A stretch of 46,581 nucleotides of DNA from assembly GCA_029778535.1 (NCBI GenBank), contig JAKOQB010000110.1, positions 1-46,581 of the forward strand, written 5' to 3'. Both the position numbers and the translations under genes were made by a program. A model generated the notes under the pieces. The model ran no database searches and was not told the origin of the DNA. It saw nothing but the letters and a program-made list of their open reading frames with translations. This document shows positions 1-7,738 of this stretch, piece after piece. The first letter of the stretch is position 1; each line of letters starts with the position of its first letter. Source of the DNA: Pseudomonadota bacterium (GTDB lineage Bacteria; Pseudomonadota; Gammaproteobacteria; Burkholderiales; Burkholderiaceae_F).

Positions 1-2
1 AC

Positions 3-272
3 TGGCTGGCCAAGCATCCGCGCTTCGTCATGCACTTCACCCCCACCAGCGCCTCGTGGCTGAACATGGTCGAGCGCTTCTTCCGCGATCTGTCCGAAAA
101 CCGCATCAAGCGCGACAGCTTCACCAGCGCGGCCGATCTCGAGCAGGCGATCGCGCAGTACGTCGAACATCACAACCGCGACCCCAAGCCGTTCATCTGG
201 ACCGCCCGCGCCAGCGACATCCTCGCCAAAGTCACCCGCGCCAAGGCCGCCCTGGCTCGCATCGAGCGATAA
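3..272 (+). CDS. IS630-family transposase, C-terminal fragment
   Basis: The reading frame is open from the first bases of the window, so the 5' part lies outside. The visible ~89 residues contain HFTPTSASWLNMVERFF, the conserved C-terminal block of IS630-type DDE transposases that carries the last catalytic acidic residue (the E of MVERFF), followed by a helical tail ending in IER. It would catalyse cut-and-paste transposition of its own element. The gene ends about 28 bp before a candidate inverted-repeat end, as expected for a complete 3' terminus. Whether the whole element is intact cannot be seen. Confidence 0.85.
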   Translation, partial: WLAKHPRFVMHFTPTSASWLNMVERFFRDLSENRIKRDSFTSAADLEQAIAQYVEHHNRDPKPFIWTARASDILAKVTRAKAALARIER

Positions 273-273
273 G

Positions 274-300
274 TGCAGAACAAATCGGCGCACCACACTA
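274..300. repeat. Candidate right terminal inverted repeat of the IS630-type element
   Basis: The bases just after the transposase stop run through aaatcggcgcaccacacta. This resembles the outer end of IS630-type elements, which finish at a TA target duplication. The left end is outside the window, so the repeat cannot be matched to its partner. The boundary is inferred from position and recalled similarity. Confidence 0.5.
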
Positions 301-383
301 GATGGAACAGCAGCAAAAGAATTTGCGGCGGTTCGGCTTGCCACCAACCGTGCACATCCAGCGATGGCTGGCGGCGCCGCAAA

Positions 384-1772
384 TCAGCTGCTTTGCGCAG
401 TCTCCGCCTTGCCGTGGCTCAATCCGAGCCGACGCATGCGCTCCCAGAGATTCTTTCGGCTGATGCCGAGCGCCTCGGCAGTACGGGTGATCTGGCCATC
501 GCACTCCTGCAACACGCCCTGAATGAACTCACGTTCGACCGTGGCCAGATAGTCGGCCAGCGAGCGCGACGGTTCAGGCGCGGCGGACAAATCGGCCGAA
601 AGCGGATCGCTGAAGAACACGTCGGGTGACAGCAGCGGCGTACGCGACAGAATGCACGCCCGCTCGACGGCATTCTTCAGCTCGCGAACGTTGCCCGGCC
701 ACGTGTATTGCAGCAGCAAACCTTCGACGCGAGCATCGAGGCGCCTTGCCTCGCCGGGATGACGGCGATTGAAGTCTTCCACGAATTTGCGCAGGTAATG
801 AACGATATCCTCGCGCCGCTCGCGCAGCGGCGGCAGACGCAATTGAATGACGTTGATCCGGTAAAACAGGTCCTCGCGAAACGCCGCCTGCGCAACCATC
901 GCCTTCAAGTCACGATGCGTGGCGCACACGAGCCGGAAGTCCACCTTCGTCGTCCCCTGGCCTCCCAGCCGCGCGATCGTCCGATCCTGCAGCACGCGCA
1001 GCAGCTTCGCCTGCATCGCGAGCGACATGTCGCCGATTTCGTCGAGGAACAGCACCCCGCCATGGGCCTGCTCGAACAGCCCGGGCTTGGAACGATTCGC
1101 GCCCGTGAACGCACCGCGCTCGAAGCCGAACAGCTCGGCCTCCATTAGCGTTTCGGGCAAGGCGGCGCAGTTGACCGCGACGAATGGCCGCGCGGGCTCT
1201 TTCTCTTGCTCCGATGCCACCACGCCGCAGAGATGACGATGAAATAGACGCGCCACGTACTCCTTGCCGACGCCAGACTCCCCGGTAATCAGCAAGGTAT
1301 CGGCTTGCGCCGCCAGCCGTGGCATCGCCTCGATGATTCGGCGCATCGCGGGCGAAACGCCGAGATCGGGCCCGGTTCCCGCGATGTCGTGCCGCTCGCA
1401 CAATCCCAGCATCCGTTCGACCAGCCGGTCCAGATCGAACGGCTTCGTCACGTAGTCGGCGGCGCCGGCCTTCATCAGCTCGACTGCCCGGTCGATCGTG
1501 CCGAAGCCAGTAATGAAGACAAACGGCGGCAGGCGCGCCGGTGATCCACTTTCCTCAACGAGGCTGAGGAAGACCTGACCGCCATCGCCGTCCTGCAGGC
1601 GGATGTCGCTGATTACGGCGTCATAACGCCTGCGGGCGAGCGCAGACCGGGCGTCAACGGTGCGCCGGTGCCAATCGACGTCGAAGCCCTCCAGGCGAAA
1701 GCGATCGGCGAGTGACTCGCCCATGATCGTATCGTCCTCAATGAGGCAAAGTTGCGGATTCGGATTCATCAT
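384..1772 (-). CDS. aioR: AioR, NtrC-type sigma-54-dependent response regulator for arsenite oxidase
   Basis: The 462-residue protein has the full NtrC layout. The receiver domain has acidic residues E12, D13 and D14, the phosphoacceptor D56 and K110. The AAA+ domain has Walker A GESGVGKE at 164-171, the sigma-54-contacting loop GAFTGA at 220-225 and Walker B ending LFLDEIGDM at about 241-249. A Fis-type helix-turn-helix lies near 430-452 (ITRTAEALGISRKNLWERM). It should bind an enhancer and drive open-complex formation by RNA polymerase-sigma54 when phosphorylated by AioS. Its start overlaps the end of aioS by 35 bp, so the two are co-transcribed. The name rests on domain order plus linkage to aioX, aioS and aioBA. 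The next methionine (1769) is an equally possible start. Confidence 0.9.
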   Translation of the reverse strand: MMNPNPQLCLIEDDTIMGESLADRFRLEGFDVDWHRRTVDARSALARRRYDAVISDIRLQDGDGGQVFLSLVEESGSPARLPPFVFITGFGTIDRAVELMKAGAADYVTKPFDLDRLVERMLGLCERHDIAGTGPDLGVSPAMRRIIEAMPRLAAQADTLLITGESGVGKEYVARLFHRHLCGVVASEQEKEPARPFVAVNCAALPETLMEAELFGFERGAFTGANRSKPGLFEQAHGGVLFLDEIGDMSLAMQAKLLRVLQDRTIARLGGQGTTKVDFRLVCATHRDLKAMVAQAAFREDLFYRINVIQLRLPPLRERREDIVHYLRKFVEDFNRRHPGEARRLDARVEGLLLQYTWPGNVRELKNAVERACILSRTPLLSPDVFFSDPLSADLSAAPEPSRSLADYLATVEREFIQGVLQECDGQITRTAEALGISRKNLWERMRRLGLSHGKAETAQSS

Positions 1773-3258
1773 CGTGCTGCTCGAATCGCCTTTCGGCTGA
1801 ATGCGAGAGAGTCAATTCGACTGCAAACACCGTTGCTCCTGGCTTGCTTTCGACCGTCAGTTCGCCGCCAAGTTGGTTGACGATCTGGTAGACGACCCAC
1901 AAGCCAAGTCCGCTGCCTTCGCCGCTGGCAAGCGTGAACGGCTCGAACAAATACTGCAGTTTGTCGTCAGGAATGTGTTGTCCGTCGTTTGCAACGCGGA
2001 TCGACATCGTCTCACCCTGATGCCGAACTTCGAGTCGGACCGTGCCGTTCAGCTCGATCGCATGCGCGGCGTTCAGCACCAGGTTGAGCAGGATCTGTCG
2101 CACCTGGCGCGCCGGCAACGGCAACGGAACATCGAGGCGGATGTCACGTTCGATTGTCCCCTGCTTGCGATCGACCTCCGGTCCAACCAATAGCAGAACA
2201 TCATCGATGTCGTCGCGTGTCAGGGGCCGGTCGGTGAGGCGTGTCTCGACCAGCAGCGCGCCAACCGTGTCGCGAATCTCTGTGAGGCCGCGTTCCAGCA
2301 ACGCCATCGTCTTGGTTGCCAGTGGGTCGGCGCTGCCATGCTTGCGATAGGTACTGATCGCATTGAGCATTCCACCGAGCGGGTTGTTGATTTCATGAGC
2401 GATGCCGGCAGCAAGTCGCCCGATTGCCGCCAGCCTCTCCGAAGCCATCACCTGCTCCTCCAACTCGCGCTTGTGCTTCAGATCGAAGAGCATGGCCCGG
2501 AACGTGCGCGTGAGATCCCCGATCTCGTCGCCCGTATCGGCCAGTGTCTCCACCGCGATGTCATCCAGTCGCGCCGGCACTTTGCCCATCGCGGTCGCGA
2601 GCGAAACCAGCGGCGCCCCGGTGCGTCGCGCCCAGAACCAGCTTGCGGGCAGCAAGACCGCAAGCGCCAGCAGGGTCACCGCACTGGCCTGTTTCAGAAT
2701 CTCGGCGTAGCGGGGCCAAAGTGCTGCGCGCGATGCGACCAGAATTACGTCCCCCAGACGCTCGTTGTCCGCTTTGATTGGCGCCGCGTAGAAAAGCCGA
2801 TCCGACTCCCCCGTGCCGAACGCGATCGATTCGCCCGCGCCGCGCGGGCCGTCGCGTGCGGCGAAGGACGCGAACTCCGGTCCGAGGGCTGCGAGTCTGA
2901 CGCTGACGGGAAACTCGCGCGGCCGCGAGGAAACGAAGATGGTTCCAGCCGCGTCCGTGACGATCACGGGCGCAGACACGGCCCTCGGAGCGCCCGTATC
3001 TTCCGAGGCCGCCAGCACGATTTCGTAGGCGCGCCACACGTCGTCATGGCGCAGGTAGGGCTGCAGCGTATTGGCGAGCGCGCGCGCCAGGCTGCTCGAA
3101 TAACGGTCGAGATCTTCACGCGCCTGATTCGCCTGCCGCACAACGATCGCCGCGGTGACGGATAACGCGACCAGTAGCACCATGGCGGTAACGCGCAACG
3201 GGATCTTGTAACGCAGCGACAAGCGCGGGAACAGGCGCCGGATCAAGATGGATCTCAC
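1738..3258 (-). CDS. aioS: AioS, membrane sensor histidine kinase for arsenite
   Basis: The 506-residue kinase has a membrane segment at about 22-40, a periplasmic domain of about 150 residues, a second membrane segment at about 191-210, a HAMP-like linker and a HisKA domain with phosphorylatable H288 in GIAHEINNPLGG. The catalytic ATPase domain shows an N box (LVLNAAHAI) and a G box (GEGSGLGLWVV). It should autophosphorylate when the periplasmic arsenite-binding protein AioX signals, then pass phosphate to D56 of AioR. Its ATG overlaps the stop of aioX by 4 bp, so translation is probably coupled. HEINNPLG is typical of kinases paired with NtrC-type regulators. Confidence 0.9.
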   Translation of the reverse strand: MRSILIRRLFPRLSLRYKIPLRVTAMVLLVALSVTAAIVVRQANQAREDLDRYSSSLARALANTLQPYLRHDDVWRAYEIVLAASEDTGAPRAVSAPVIVTDAAGTIFVSSRPREFPVSVRLAALGPEFASFAARDGPRGAGESIAFGTGESDRLFYAAPIKADNERLGDVILVASRAALWPRYAEILKQASAVTLLALAVLLPASWFWARRTGAPLVSLATAMGKVPARLDDIAVETLADTGDEIGDLTRTFRAMLFDLKHKRELEEQVMASERLAAIGRLAAGIAHEINNPLGGMLNAISTYRKHGSADPLATKTMALLERGLTEIRDTVGALLVETRLTDRPLTRDDIDDVLLLVGPEVDRKQGTIERDIRLDVPLPLPARQVRQILLNLVLNAAHAIELNGTVRLEVRHQGETMSIRVANDGQHIPDDKLQYLFEPFTLASGEGSGLGLWVVYQIVNQLGGELTVESKPGATVFAVELTLSHSAERRFEQHDDESESATLPH

Positions 3259-4151
3259 GATGCCGCTGCGAACTTGTGTTCGCGGAACTGCATGTCAACC
3301 TGCATCATTTCCGCGATCGAATCGAACAGTGCGACATTGCCGCGAACGAATCCATCCAGCTGCATCGAACTCAGCAGTGTCTGCCCCTGCGGATCAATTG
3401 TCATCGACGTCAGCGCGTCATAGAACGCCTGCTCTTCGCCCGCATCGATGTCGTGCCGAGCTACGAAGGGCGTGTGGCCGAAGTATGGGGAACGCTGAAT
3501 GATCCGGGTGCGCTCGACCAGACGCGGTTGCAGCGACGCCACCATCTCGTAAACATAGCCGTCGACCGCCCCTCCCTGCGCCACGCCCTCGGCTACCGCC
3601 CGTACGACCAACCGATGAGCCCACGTGTAGAAGGTGCGCGAGAAGAATGCGCCCGGATCCCGCCCGGCGCGGATCAAGGCATAGCGCGGATAGAGATGCC
3701 CCGAGTTCGAATCCGGATCCGAATACGCAAAGACGCGGCCCGCGAGATCGACGATGCCGTGCGGGCGCGTGTCGTCGGCCGCCACGATGATGTAGGAACG
3801 ATACAGCGGCCTGCCATGCCACACCGGCACCGCGACCAAGCGCAGCTCGCTCTTGTAGCGAACGAACGGATAGCCACAGACCCAGGCGAAATCGAGCTGG
3901 CTCGTGCGGATCAGGTCCAGGATCTCGCGATAGCTGCTGCGCGTGACGAACTCGATCGGGCGCCGCAGACGCGCCTCGAGCCATTCCTTCCAGCGGCGCA
4001 GAAAGCCGACTTCGTCGTCCGGGAACACCGCCGTCACACCGATGCGGATCGTGTCACTCCACGCCGCACGCGCGGCATGGAAGCGAGGCAGTGCGCCCAG
4101 ACTGCCGCCTGCGATCAATGCGCGAATCGTATTGCGGCGGCCAACTTCCAT
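3255..4151 (-). CDS. aioX: AioX, PhnD-like periplasmic arsenite-binding protein
   Basis: The 298-residue protein belongs to the phosphate/phosphonate PhnD-like binding-protein fold. It begins with a twin-arginine-like or Sec-type export signal (GRRNTIRALIAGG). It has exactly one cysteine, C92, in FAWVCGYPF; AioX proteins are known to use a conserved cysteine in arsenite sensing. I chose the ATG at 4151 because it puts the signal peptide at the N terminus and has a purine-rich GGGACGAGG just upstream; an in-frame start at 4232 would add 27 unlikely residues. It lies first in aioX-aioS-aioR and divergent from aioBA. The alternative, a transport binding protein, is less likely because no permease or ATPase is adjacent. 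Confidence 0.88.
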   Translation of the reverse strand: MEVGRRNTIRALIAGGSLGALPRFHAARAAWSDTIRIGVTAVFPDDEVGFLRRWKEWLEARLRRPIEFVTRSSYREILDLIRTSQLDFAWVCGYPFVRYKSELRLVAVPVWHGRPLYRSYIIVAADDTRPHGIVDLAGRVFAYSDPDSNSGHLYPRYALIRAGRDPGAFFSRTFYTWAHRLVVRAVAEGVAQGGAVDGYVYEMVASLQPRLVERTRIIQRSPYFGHTPFVARHDIDAGEEQAFYDALTSMTIDPQGQTLLSSMQLDGFVRGNVALFDSIAEMMQVDMQFREHKFAAAS

Positions 4152-4281
4152 CCTCGTCCCGTAAGCCAATTGCGTCTCGCGAATCAGTCTAAGCCCCGCA
4201 TGGCCCCAGTGCATCGCGCGCTGCGAAATCACCGAGGGGTCACCGCTTGGTAGCGCCGTGCCGCACCGATTCGCTGCCGGC

Positions 4282-4297
4282 GTTACCGAACGGTAAC
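4282..4297. promoter_or_regulatory. Palindrome, candidate AioR enhancer (upstream activating site)
   Basis: GTTACCG-AA-CGGTAAC is a perfect inverted repeat with 7-bp arms and a 2-bp spacer. It lies about 99 bp upstream of the sigma-54 -24 element for aioB, the distance expected of an NtrC-type enhancer. Binding of AioR is inferred from geometry and neighbourhood. Confidence 0.6.
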
Positions 4298-4395
4298 CAG
4301 GGATGAGGCATACGACTGGCTACGTGCGTCGGGGGCAGGCACCGAGGCCTTTCATGGCGACGATCCACCGGCTCCGCGGTGTAATTCGCACTTCC

Positions 4396-4411
4396 GGGCA
4401 CGGTTCTTGTT
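4396..4411 (+). promoter_or_regulatory. Sigma-54 (-24/-12) promoter of aioBA
   Basis: GGGCAC-GGTTC-TTGTT matches the sigma-54 consensus TGGCAC-N5-TTGCW with one mismatch in each half and correct spacing. It lies 50 bp upstream of the aioB start and is paired with an NtrC-type regulator next door. Sigma-54 control of aioBA is known in other arsenite oxidisers. Confidence 0.75.
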
Positions 4412-4461
4412 CCTCGTTCGATTTGAGGGGCGCATGGCGCGCCCCGCAACGAGGAGACAAC

Positions 4462-4995
4462 ATGAGCGACAAAGTGCCCGCGGTCTCACGCCGCGTCTTC
4501 CTGAAACTGTCCGGCAGTGGCGCCGCTTCCGCGGCCGCCGCGATCGGCACGGCCGGATTCGCAGCGCCTGCCCAGGCAGCGCAAGCCGAGGCAGGGCGCA
4601 CGACGCTTCCTTATCCGCGCACTTCGGTGGCGAATGTGGCGAGCCTTAAGGTCAACACACCCGTCACTTTCAATTTCCCCGACGCGTCGTCCCCTTGCGC
4701 GCTGGTCAAGATGGGACGTGCTGTACCGGGCGGGGTAGGGCCGGAAAAGGACATCGTCGCGTACTCGACGATGTGCACGCACATGGGTTGTCCCGTCGCC
4801 TACGACGGCAGCACGCGCACGTTTCGCTGCGGATGCCATTACAGCGTGTTCGATGCGGAGTTGAGCGGACAGATGGTGTGCGGACAGGCCACCGAGAACC
4901 TGCCCCAGGTCAAGCTCGAGATCGACGCGAACGGGGCGATCATCGCCGCCGGTGTCAACGGCCTGATCTACGGCCGGCAAGCCAACGTTCTGTAA
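4462..4995 (+). CDS. aioB: AioB, arsenite oxidase small (Rieske) subunit
   Basis: The 177-residue protein has a Tat signal ([10 protein letters not shown], hydrophobic stretch, AQA cleavage region) and a Rieske [2Fe-2S] domain. The ligand pattern C-X-H-X15-C-X2-H is present as C105, H107, C123 and H126, and C110 and C125 can form the usual Rieske disulfide (present in the A. faecalis type, absent in some alphaproteobacterial AioB). It receives electrons from AioA and passes them to a periplasmic cytochrome or azurin. AioA lacks a signal, so AioB probably carries the complex through the Tat pore. The ATG at 4462 has GAGGAGA 5 bp upstream. aioA follows after 10 bp. Confidence 0.96.
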   Translation: MSDKVPAVSRRVFLKLSGSGAASAAAAIGTAGFAAPAQAAQAEAGRTTLPYPRTSVANVASLKVNTPVTFNFPDASSPCALVKMGRAVPGGVGPEKDIVAYSTMCTHMGCPVAYDGSTRTFRCGCHYSVFDAELSGQMVCGQATENLPQVKLEIDANGAIIAAGVNGLIYGRQANVL

Positions 4996-5005
4996 GGAGA
5001 CGACG

Positions 5006-7483
5006 ATGGCCAACAAGGATCGCATCACGCTGCCGCCCGTCACCGCGCAGAAGACGAATATGGCGTGTCACTTCTGCATCGTCGGATGCGGGTACCACGT
5101 CTACAAGTGGCCCGAAGGGCAGGAAGGCGGGCGCGCGCCCAACCAGAATGCGCTCGGCCTGGATTTTCGCCAACAGTTGCCACCGCTGTCGCTGACGATG
5201 ACCCCGGCAATGGCCAATACGATCACGGATTCCGAGGGCAAGCGCTACAACATCATGATCGTCCCCGACAAGGCTTGTACGGTGAACCAGGGTCTGTCCT
5301 CGACCCGCGGCGGCAAGATGGCGTCGTATATGTATGCCCCGGACGGGCTGACGAAGGAGCGGCTCGCCTATCCCCGCATGTACACAGGCGATCAATGGCT
5401 CGACACGACCTGGGACACTGCGCTCGCCCTGTATGCCGGCGTTCACAAGAAGATTCTCGACAAGGAAGGACCCGGTGGGCTGGGCTTCACCGCCTTCGAC
5501 CACGGCGGCGCGGGGGGCGGATTCGAGAACACCTGGGGCAGCGGCAAGCTGATGTTCACCGCGCTGCAGACGCCGCTCGTACGCATCCACAACCGCCCGG
5601 CGTACAACTCGGAATGCCACGCAACGCGCGACATGGGCATCGGCGAACTGAACAACAGTTACGAGGACGCCGAAGTCGCCGACGTGATCTTCTCGGTGGG
5701 CGCAAATGCCTACGAGACGCAGACGAACTACTTCCTCGCGCACTGGGTGCCGAACCTGCAGGGCGCGACGGTCGACAAGAAAAAGAAATGGTTCGCCGGC
5801 GAGCCGGTCGAGGCCGGCCGCATCATCTTCGTCGATCCGCGTCGCACGCCCACGGTGTCGATCTGCGAGACGATCGCCAAGGATCGCGTGCTGCACCTCG
5901 AACTCGAACCGGGCACCGACATCGCGCTGTTTAACACGCTGCTTACCTATGTCGTCGACCAGGGCTGGATCGATCGCGATTTCATCGCCAAGCGCACGGT
6001 CGGGTTCGAAGAGGCGCTGAAAGCCAACCGCATGTCGCTGGATGAAGGCAGCCGCATCACGGGGGTGCCGGTCGAAAAGATCAAAACGGCATGCGAATGG
6101 GCGTACAAGCCGAAGGCCGGGGGCAAGCTCAAGCGCACGATGCACGGGTACGAGAAGGGCATCATCTGGGGCAATGACAACTACCTGATCCAGTCGGCGC
6201 TGCTCGACCTGGTGCTGGCCACGCACAACGTGGGCGGACGGCGCGGTACCGGCTGCGTGCGCATGGGTGGGCATCAGGAGGGCTACACGCGACCGCCTTA
6301 CCCGGGCAAGCAGATGATCTACGTGGATCAGGAGATCATCCAAGGCAAGGGCCGGACGCTGACCTTCTGGGGTTGCAATTCGTTCCAGACGACGCTCAAC
6401 GCGGAGCAGTTCCGTGCCACCGTTCTGCGGCGCTCGGCCATCGTCAAGGACGCGATGAACAAGGCGCGCGGCGCCACGGTCGAGCAGATGGTCGACGTCG
6501 TGGTCGATGCGGTCATGAACAAAGGCGGATTGTTCGTCGCATTGATCGACCTGTATCCGACGATGATCATGGACGCCGCGCACGTCGCCTTGCCGGCCGC
6601 GCACCCGGGCGAAATGAACCTCACGTCGATGAACGGCGAACGCCGGTTGCGCCTGTCCGAGAAATTCATGGATCCGCCGGGCGTGGCGAAACCCGACTGC
6701 CTGATCGCCGCCGCGATCGCCAACACGATCAAGGCGATGTACGAGAAGGAAGGCAATGCGGCGATGGCGCAGCGGTTCTCGGGCTTCGACTGGAAGACCG
6801 AGCAGGATGCTTTCAACGATGGGTTCCGCCGCGCCGGCCGTCCCGGCGCGCCGCCGATCGACAGCCAGGGCGGCGACACCGGGTATCTGGCCACGTACGC
6901 GCTGCTGCGCAAGGCGGGCAACAACGGTGTGCAGTTGCCGATCAAGGAATTGCGCGGCGACAAGCTGGTGGGCACCGAGATGCTGTACACGGACAAATTC
7001 GGAACCGCCGATGGCAAAGCCAAGTTCCTGCCGGCCGCGTGGCCGGGCCTGGCCAAGCCGGTTGCCGCACAGAAGGCCAAGCACCGCTTCTACATCAACA
7101 ATGGGCGGGTAAACGAAGTGTGGCAGACCGGCTATCACAACAGATTCGATCCGCACGTCAAGGACCGTTACCCGATGGCGATCATCGAAATGAACCCCGG
7201 CGACGCCAGCGCGATGGGCGTACAACCAGGCGACATCGTCGAGGTTTTCAACGACTACGGCAGCACGTACGCGATGGCGTACCCGGATGCGTCGATCAAG
7301 CCGGGGCACACATTCATGCAGTTCGGGTGGTTCAACGGTATCGCCGGTGATGTGGTCACCGAGTGGACCGATCGCAACTTCGTGCCCTATTACAAGGGCA
7401 CTTGGGCAAGCATTCGCCGCATTGGCGGGCGCGATCAGTTCGCGAAGACCGTCAGCTTCAAGTCGCGCAGGTATCAATCATGA
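5006..7483 (+). CDS. aioA: AioA, arsenite oxidase large molybdopterin subunit
   Basis: This 825-residue protein of the DMSO-reductase superfamily oxidises As(III) to As(V) in the periplasm. The [3Fe-4S] ligands C21, C24 and C28 appear in [12 protein letters not shown], and S99 stands where other family members have a fourth cysteine. The arsenite-site residues known from the A. faecalis structure are all present at the same numbers: H195, E203, R419 and H423. Length matches the family. It has no signal peptide and should be exported bound to AioB. TAAGGAG precedes the ATG. No Cys or Ser molybdenum ligand is expected in AioA. No aioC cytochrome or molybdenum-cofactor gene follows; instead there is a terminator. 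Confidence 0.97.
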   Translation: MANKDRITLPPVTAQKTNMACHFCIVGCGYHVYKWPEGQEGGRAPNQNALGLDFRQQLPPLSLTMTPAMANTITDSEGKRYNIMIVPDKACTVNQGLSSTRGGKMASYMYAPDGLTKERLAYPRMYTGDQWLDTTWDTALALYAGVHKKILDKEGPGGLGFTAFDHGGAGGGFENTWGSGKLMFTALQTPLVRIHNRPAYNSECHATRDMGIGELNNSYEDAEVADVIFSVGANAYETQTNYFLAHWVPNLQGATVDKKKKWFAGEPVEAGRIIFVDPRRTPTVSICETIAKDRVLHLELEPGTDIALFNTLLTYVVDQGWIDRDFIAKRTVGFEEALKANRMSLDEGSRITGVPVEKIKTACEWAYKPKAGGKLKRTMHGYEKGIIWGNDNYLIQSALLDLVLATHNVGGRRGTGCVRMGGHQEGYTRPPYPGKQMIYVDQEIIQGKGRTLTFWGCNSFQTTLNAEQFRATVLRRSAIVKDAMNKARGATVEQMVDVVVDAVMNKGGLFVALIDLYPTMIMDAAHVALPAAHPGEMNLTSMNGERRLRLSEKFMDPPGVAKPDCLIAAAIANTIKAMYEKEGNAAMAQRFSGFDWKTEQDAFNDGFRRAGRPGAPPIDSQGGDTGYLATYALLRKAGNNGVQLPIKELRGDKLVGTEMLYTDKFGTADGKAKFLPAAWPGLAKPVAAQKAKHRFYINNGRVNEVWQTGYHNRFDPHVKDRYPMAIIEMNPGDASAMGVQPGDIVEVFNDYGSTYAMAYPDASIKPGHTFMQFGWFNGIAGDVVTEWTDRNFVPYYKGTWASIRRIGGRDQFAKTVSFKSRRYQS

Positions 7484-7513
7484 GTTGACGCTCGACAACC
7501 GATGTCTCCCGTC

Positions 7514-7539
7514 AGGGCCGCCGCTGCGCGGCCCTTTTT
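7514..7539 (+). terminator. Rho-independent terminator of aioBA
   Basis: AGGGCCGC and GCGGCCCT form a perfect 8-bp stem around a 6-nt loop, followed directly by five T residues. It lies 31 bp after the aioA stop and separates aioBA from the next operon. Confidence 0.9.
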
Positions 7540-7738
7540 CGTTTCAATTCGAGCCTGTAACGGCCGCCGTAACGACAGACCGAAACGCCGGGCAGTTTCC
7601 TGGAAAGGGCGACTCCGTCCCACGGTCGCGCCGCGCGGAATGTTGCCGCGTATCAAGCCCCCTTGACCTTCGGCAAGGTGACACGCGCCGCACGGCGGAT
7701 ACTGCGCGCGAAAACGTTCTAACAAGACAGGAGCAGCC
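7540..7738 (+). promoter_or_regulatory. Leader region of the second molybdoenzyme operon
   Basis: These 199 bp follow the aioBA terminator and so must hold the promoter for the next operon. GTAACG occurs twice as a direct repeat at 7557-7562 and 7569-7574. I see no convincing sigma-54 or sigma-70 promoter. CAGGAGCAGCC provides a ribosome-binding site for the gene at 7739. Confidence 0.4.

Larger units (their letters stand above)
4152..4461. promoter_or_regulatory. Divergent control region between aioX and aioB
   Basis: These 310 bp separate the two aio transcription units and contain no supported gene. They hold a perfect palindrome at 4282-4297 and a sigma-54-type promoter at 4396-4411 (listed separately). 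A promoter for aioXSR must also lie here, but I cannot pick out a convincing sigma-70 match. Confidence 0.7.

Noticed and set aside
3255..4151. AioX gene as a phosphonate uptake binding protein
   Set aside because: It is coupled to a sensor kinase gene rather than a permease, carries a single conserved-type cysteine, and a true phnD with phnE and phnC exists at 17075-19607.
4955..7477. An 840-codon open frame on the minus strand opposite aioA
   Set aside because: It is a shadow of aioA in GC-rich DNA: the plus-strand frame is a full arsenite oxidase with all active-site residues, and the minus product has no recognisable motif.
7540..7738. Weak sigma-54-like match in the leader (cGGcggatactgcGCg)
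   Set aside because: Only the GG and GC dinucleotides fit; the TTGC half is absent and there is no enhancer palindrome.
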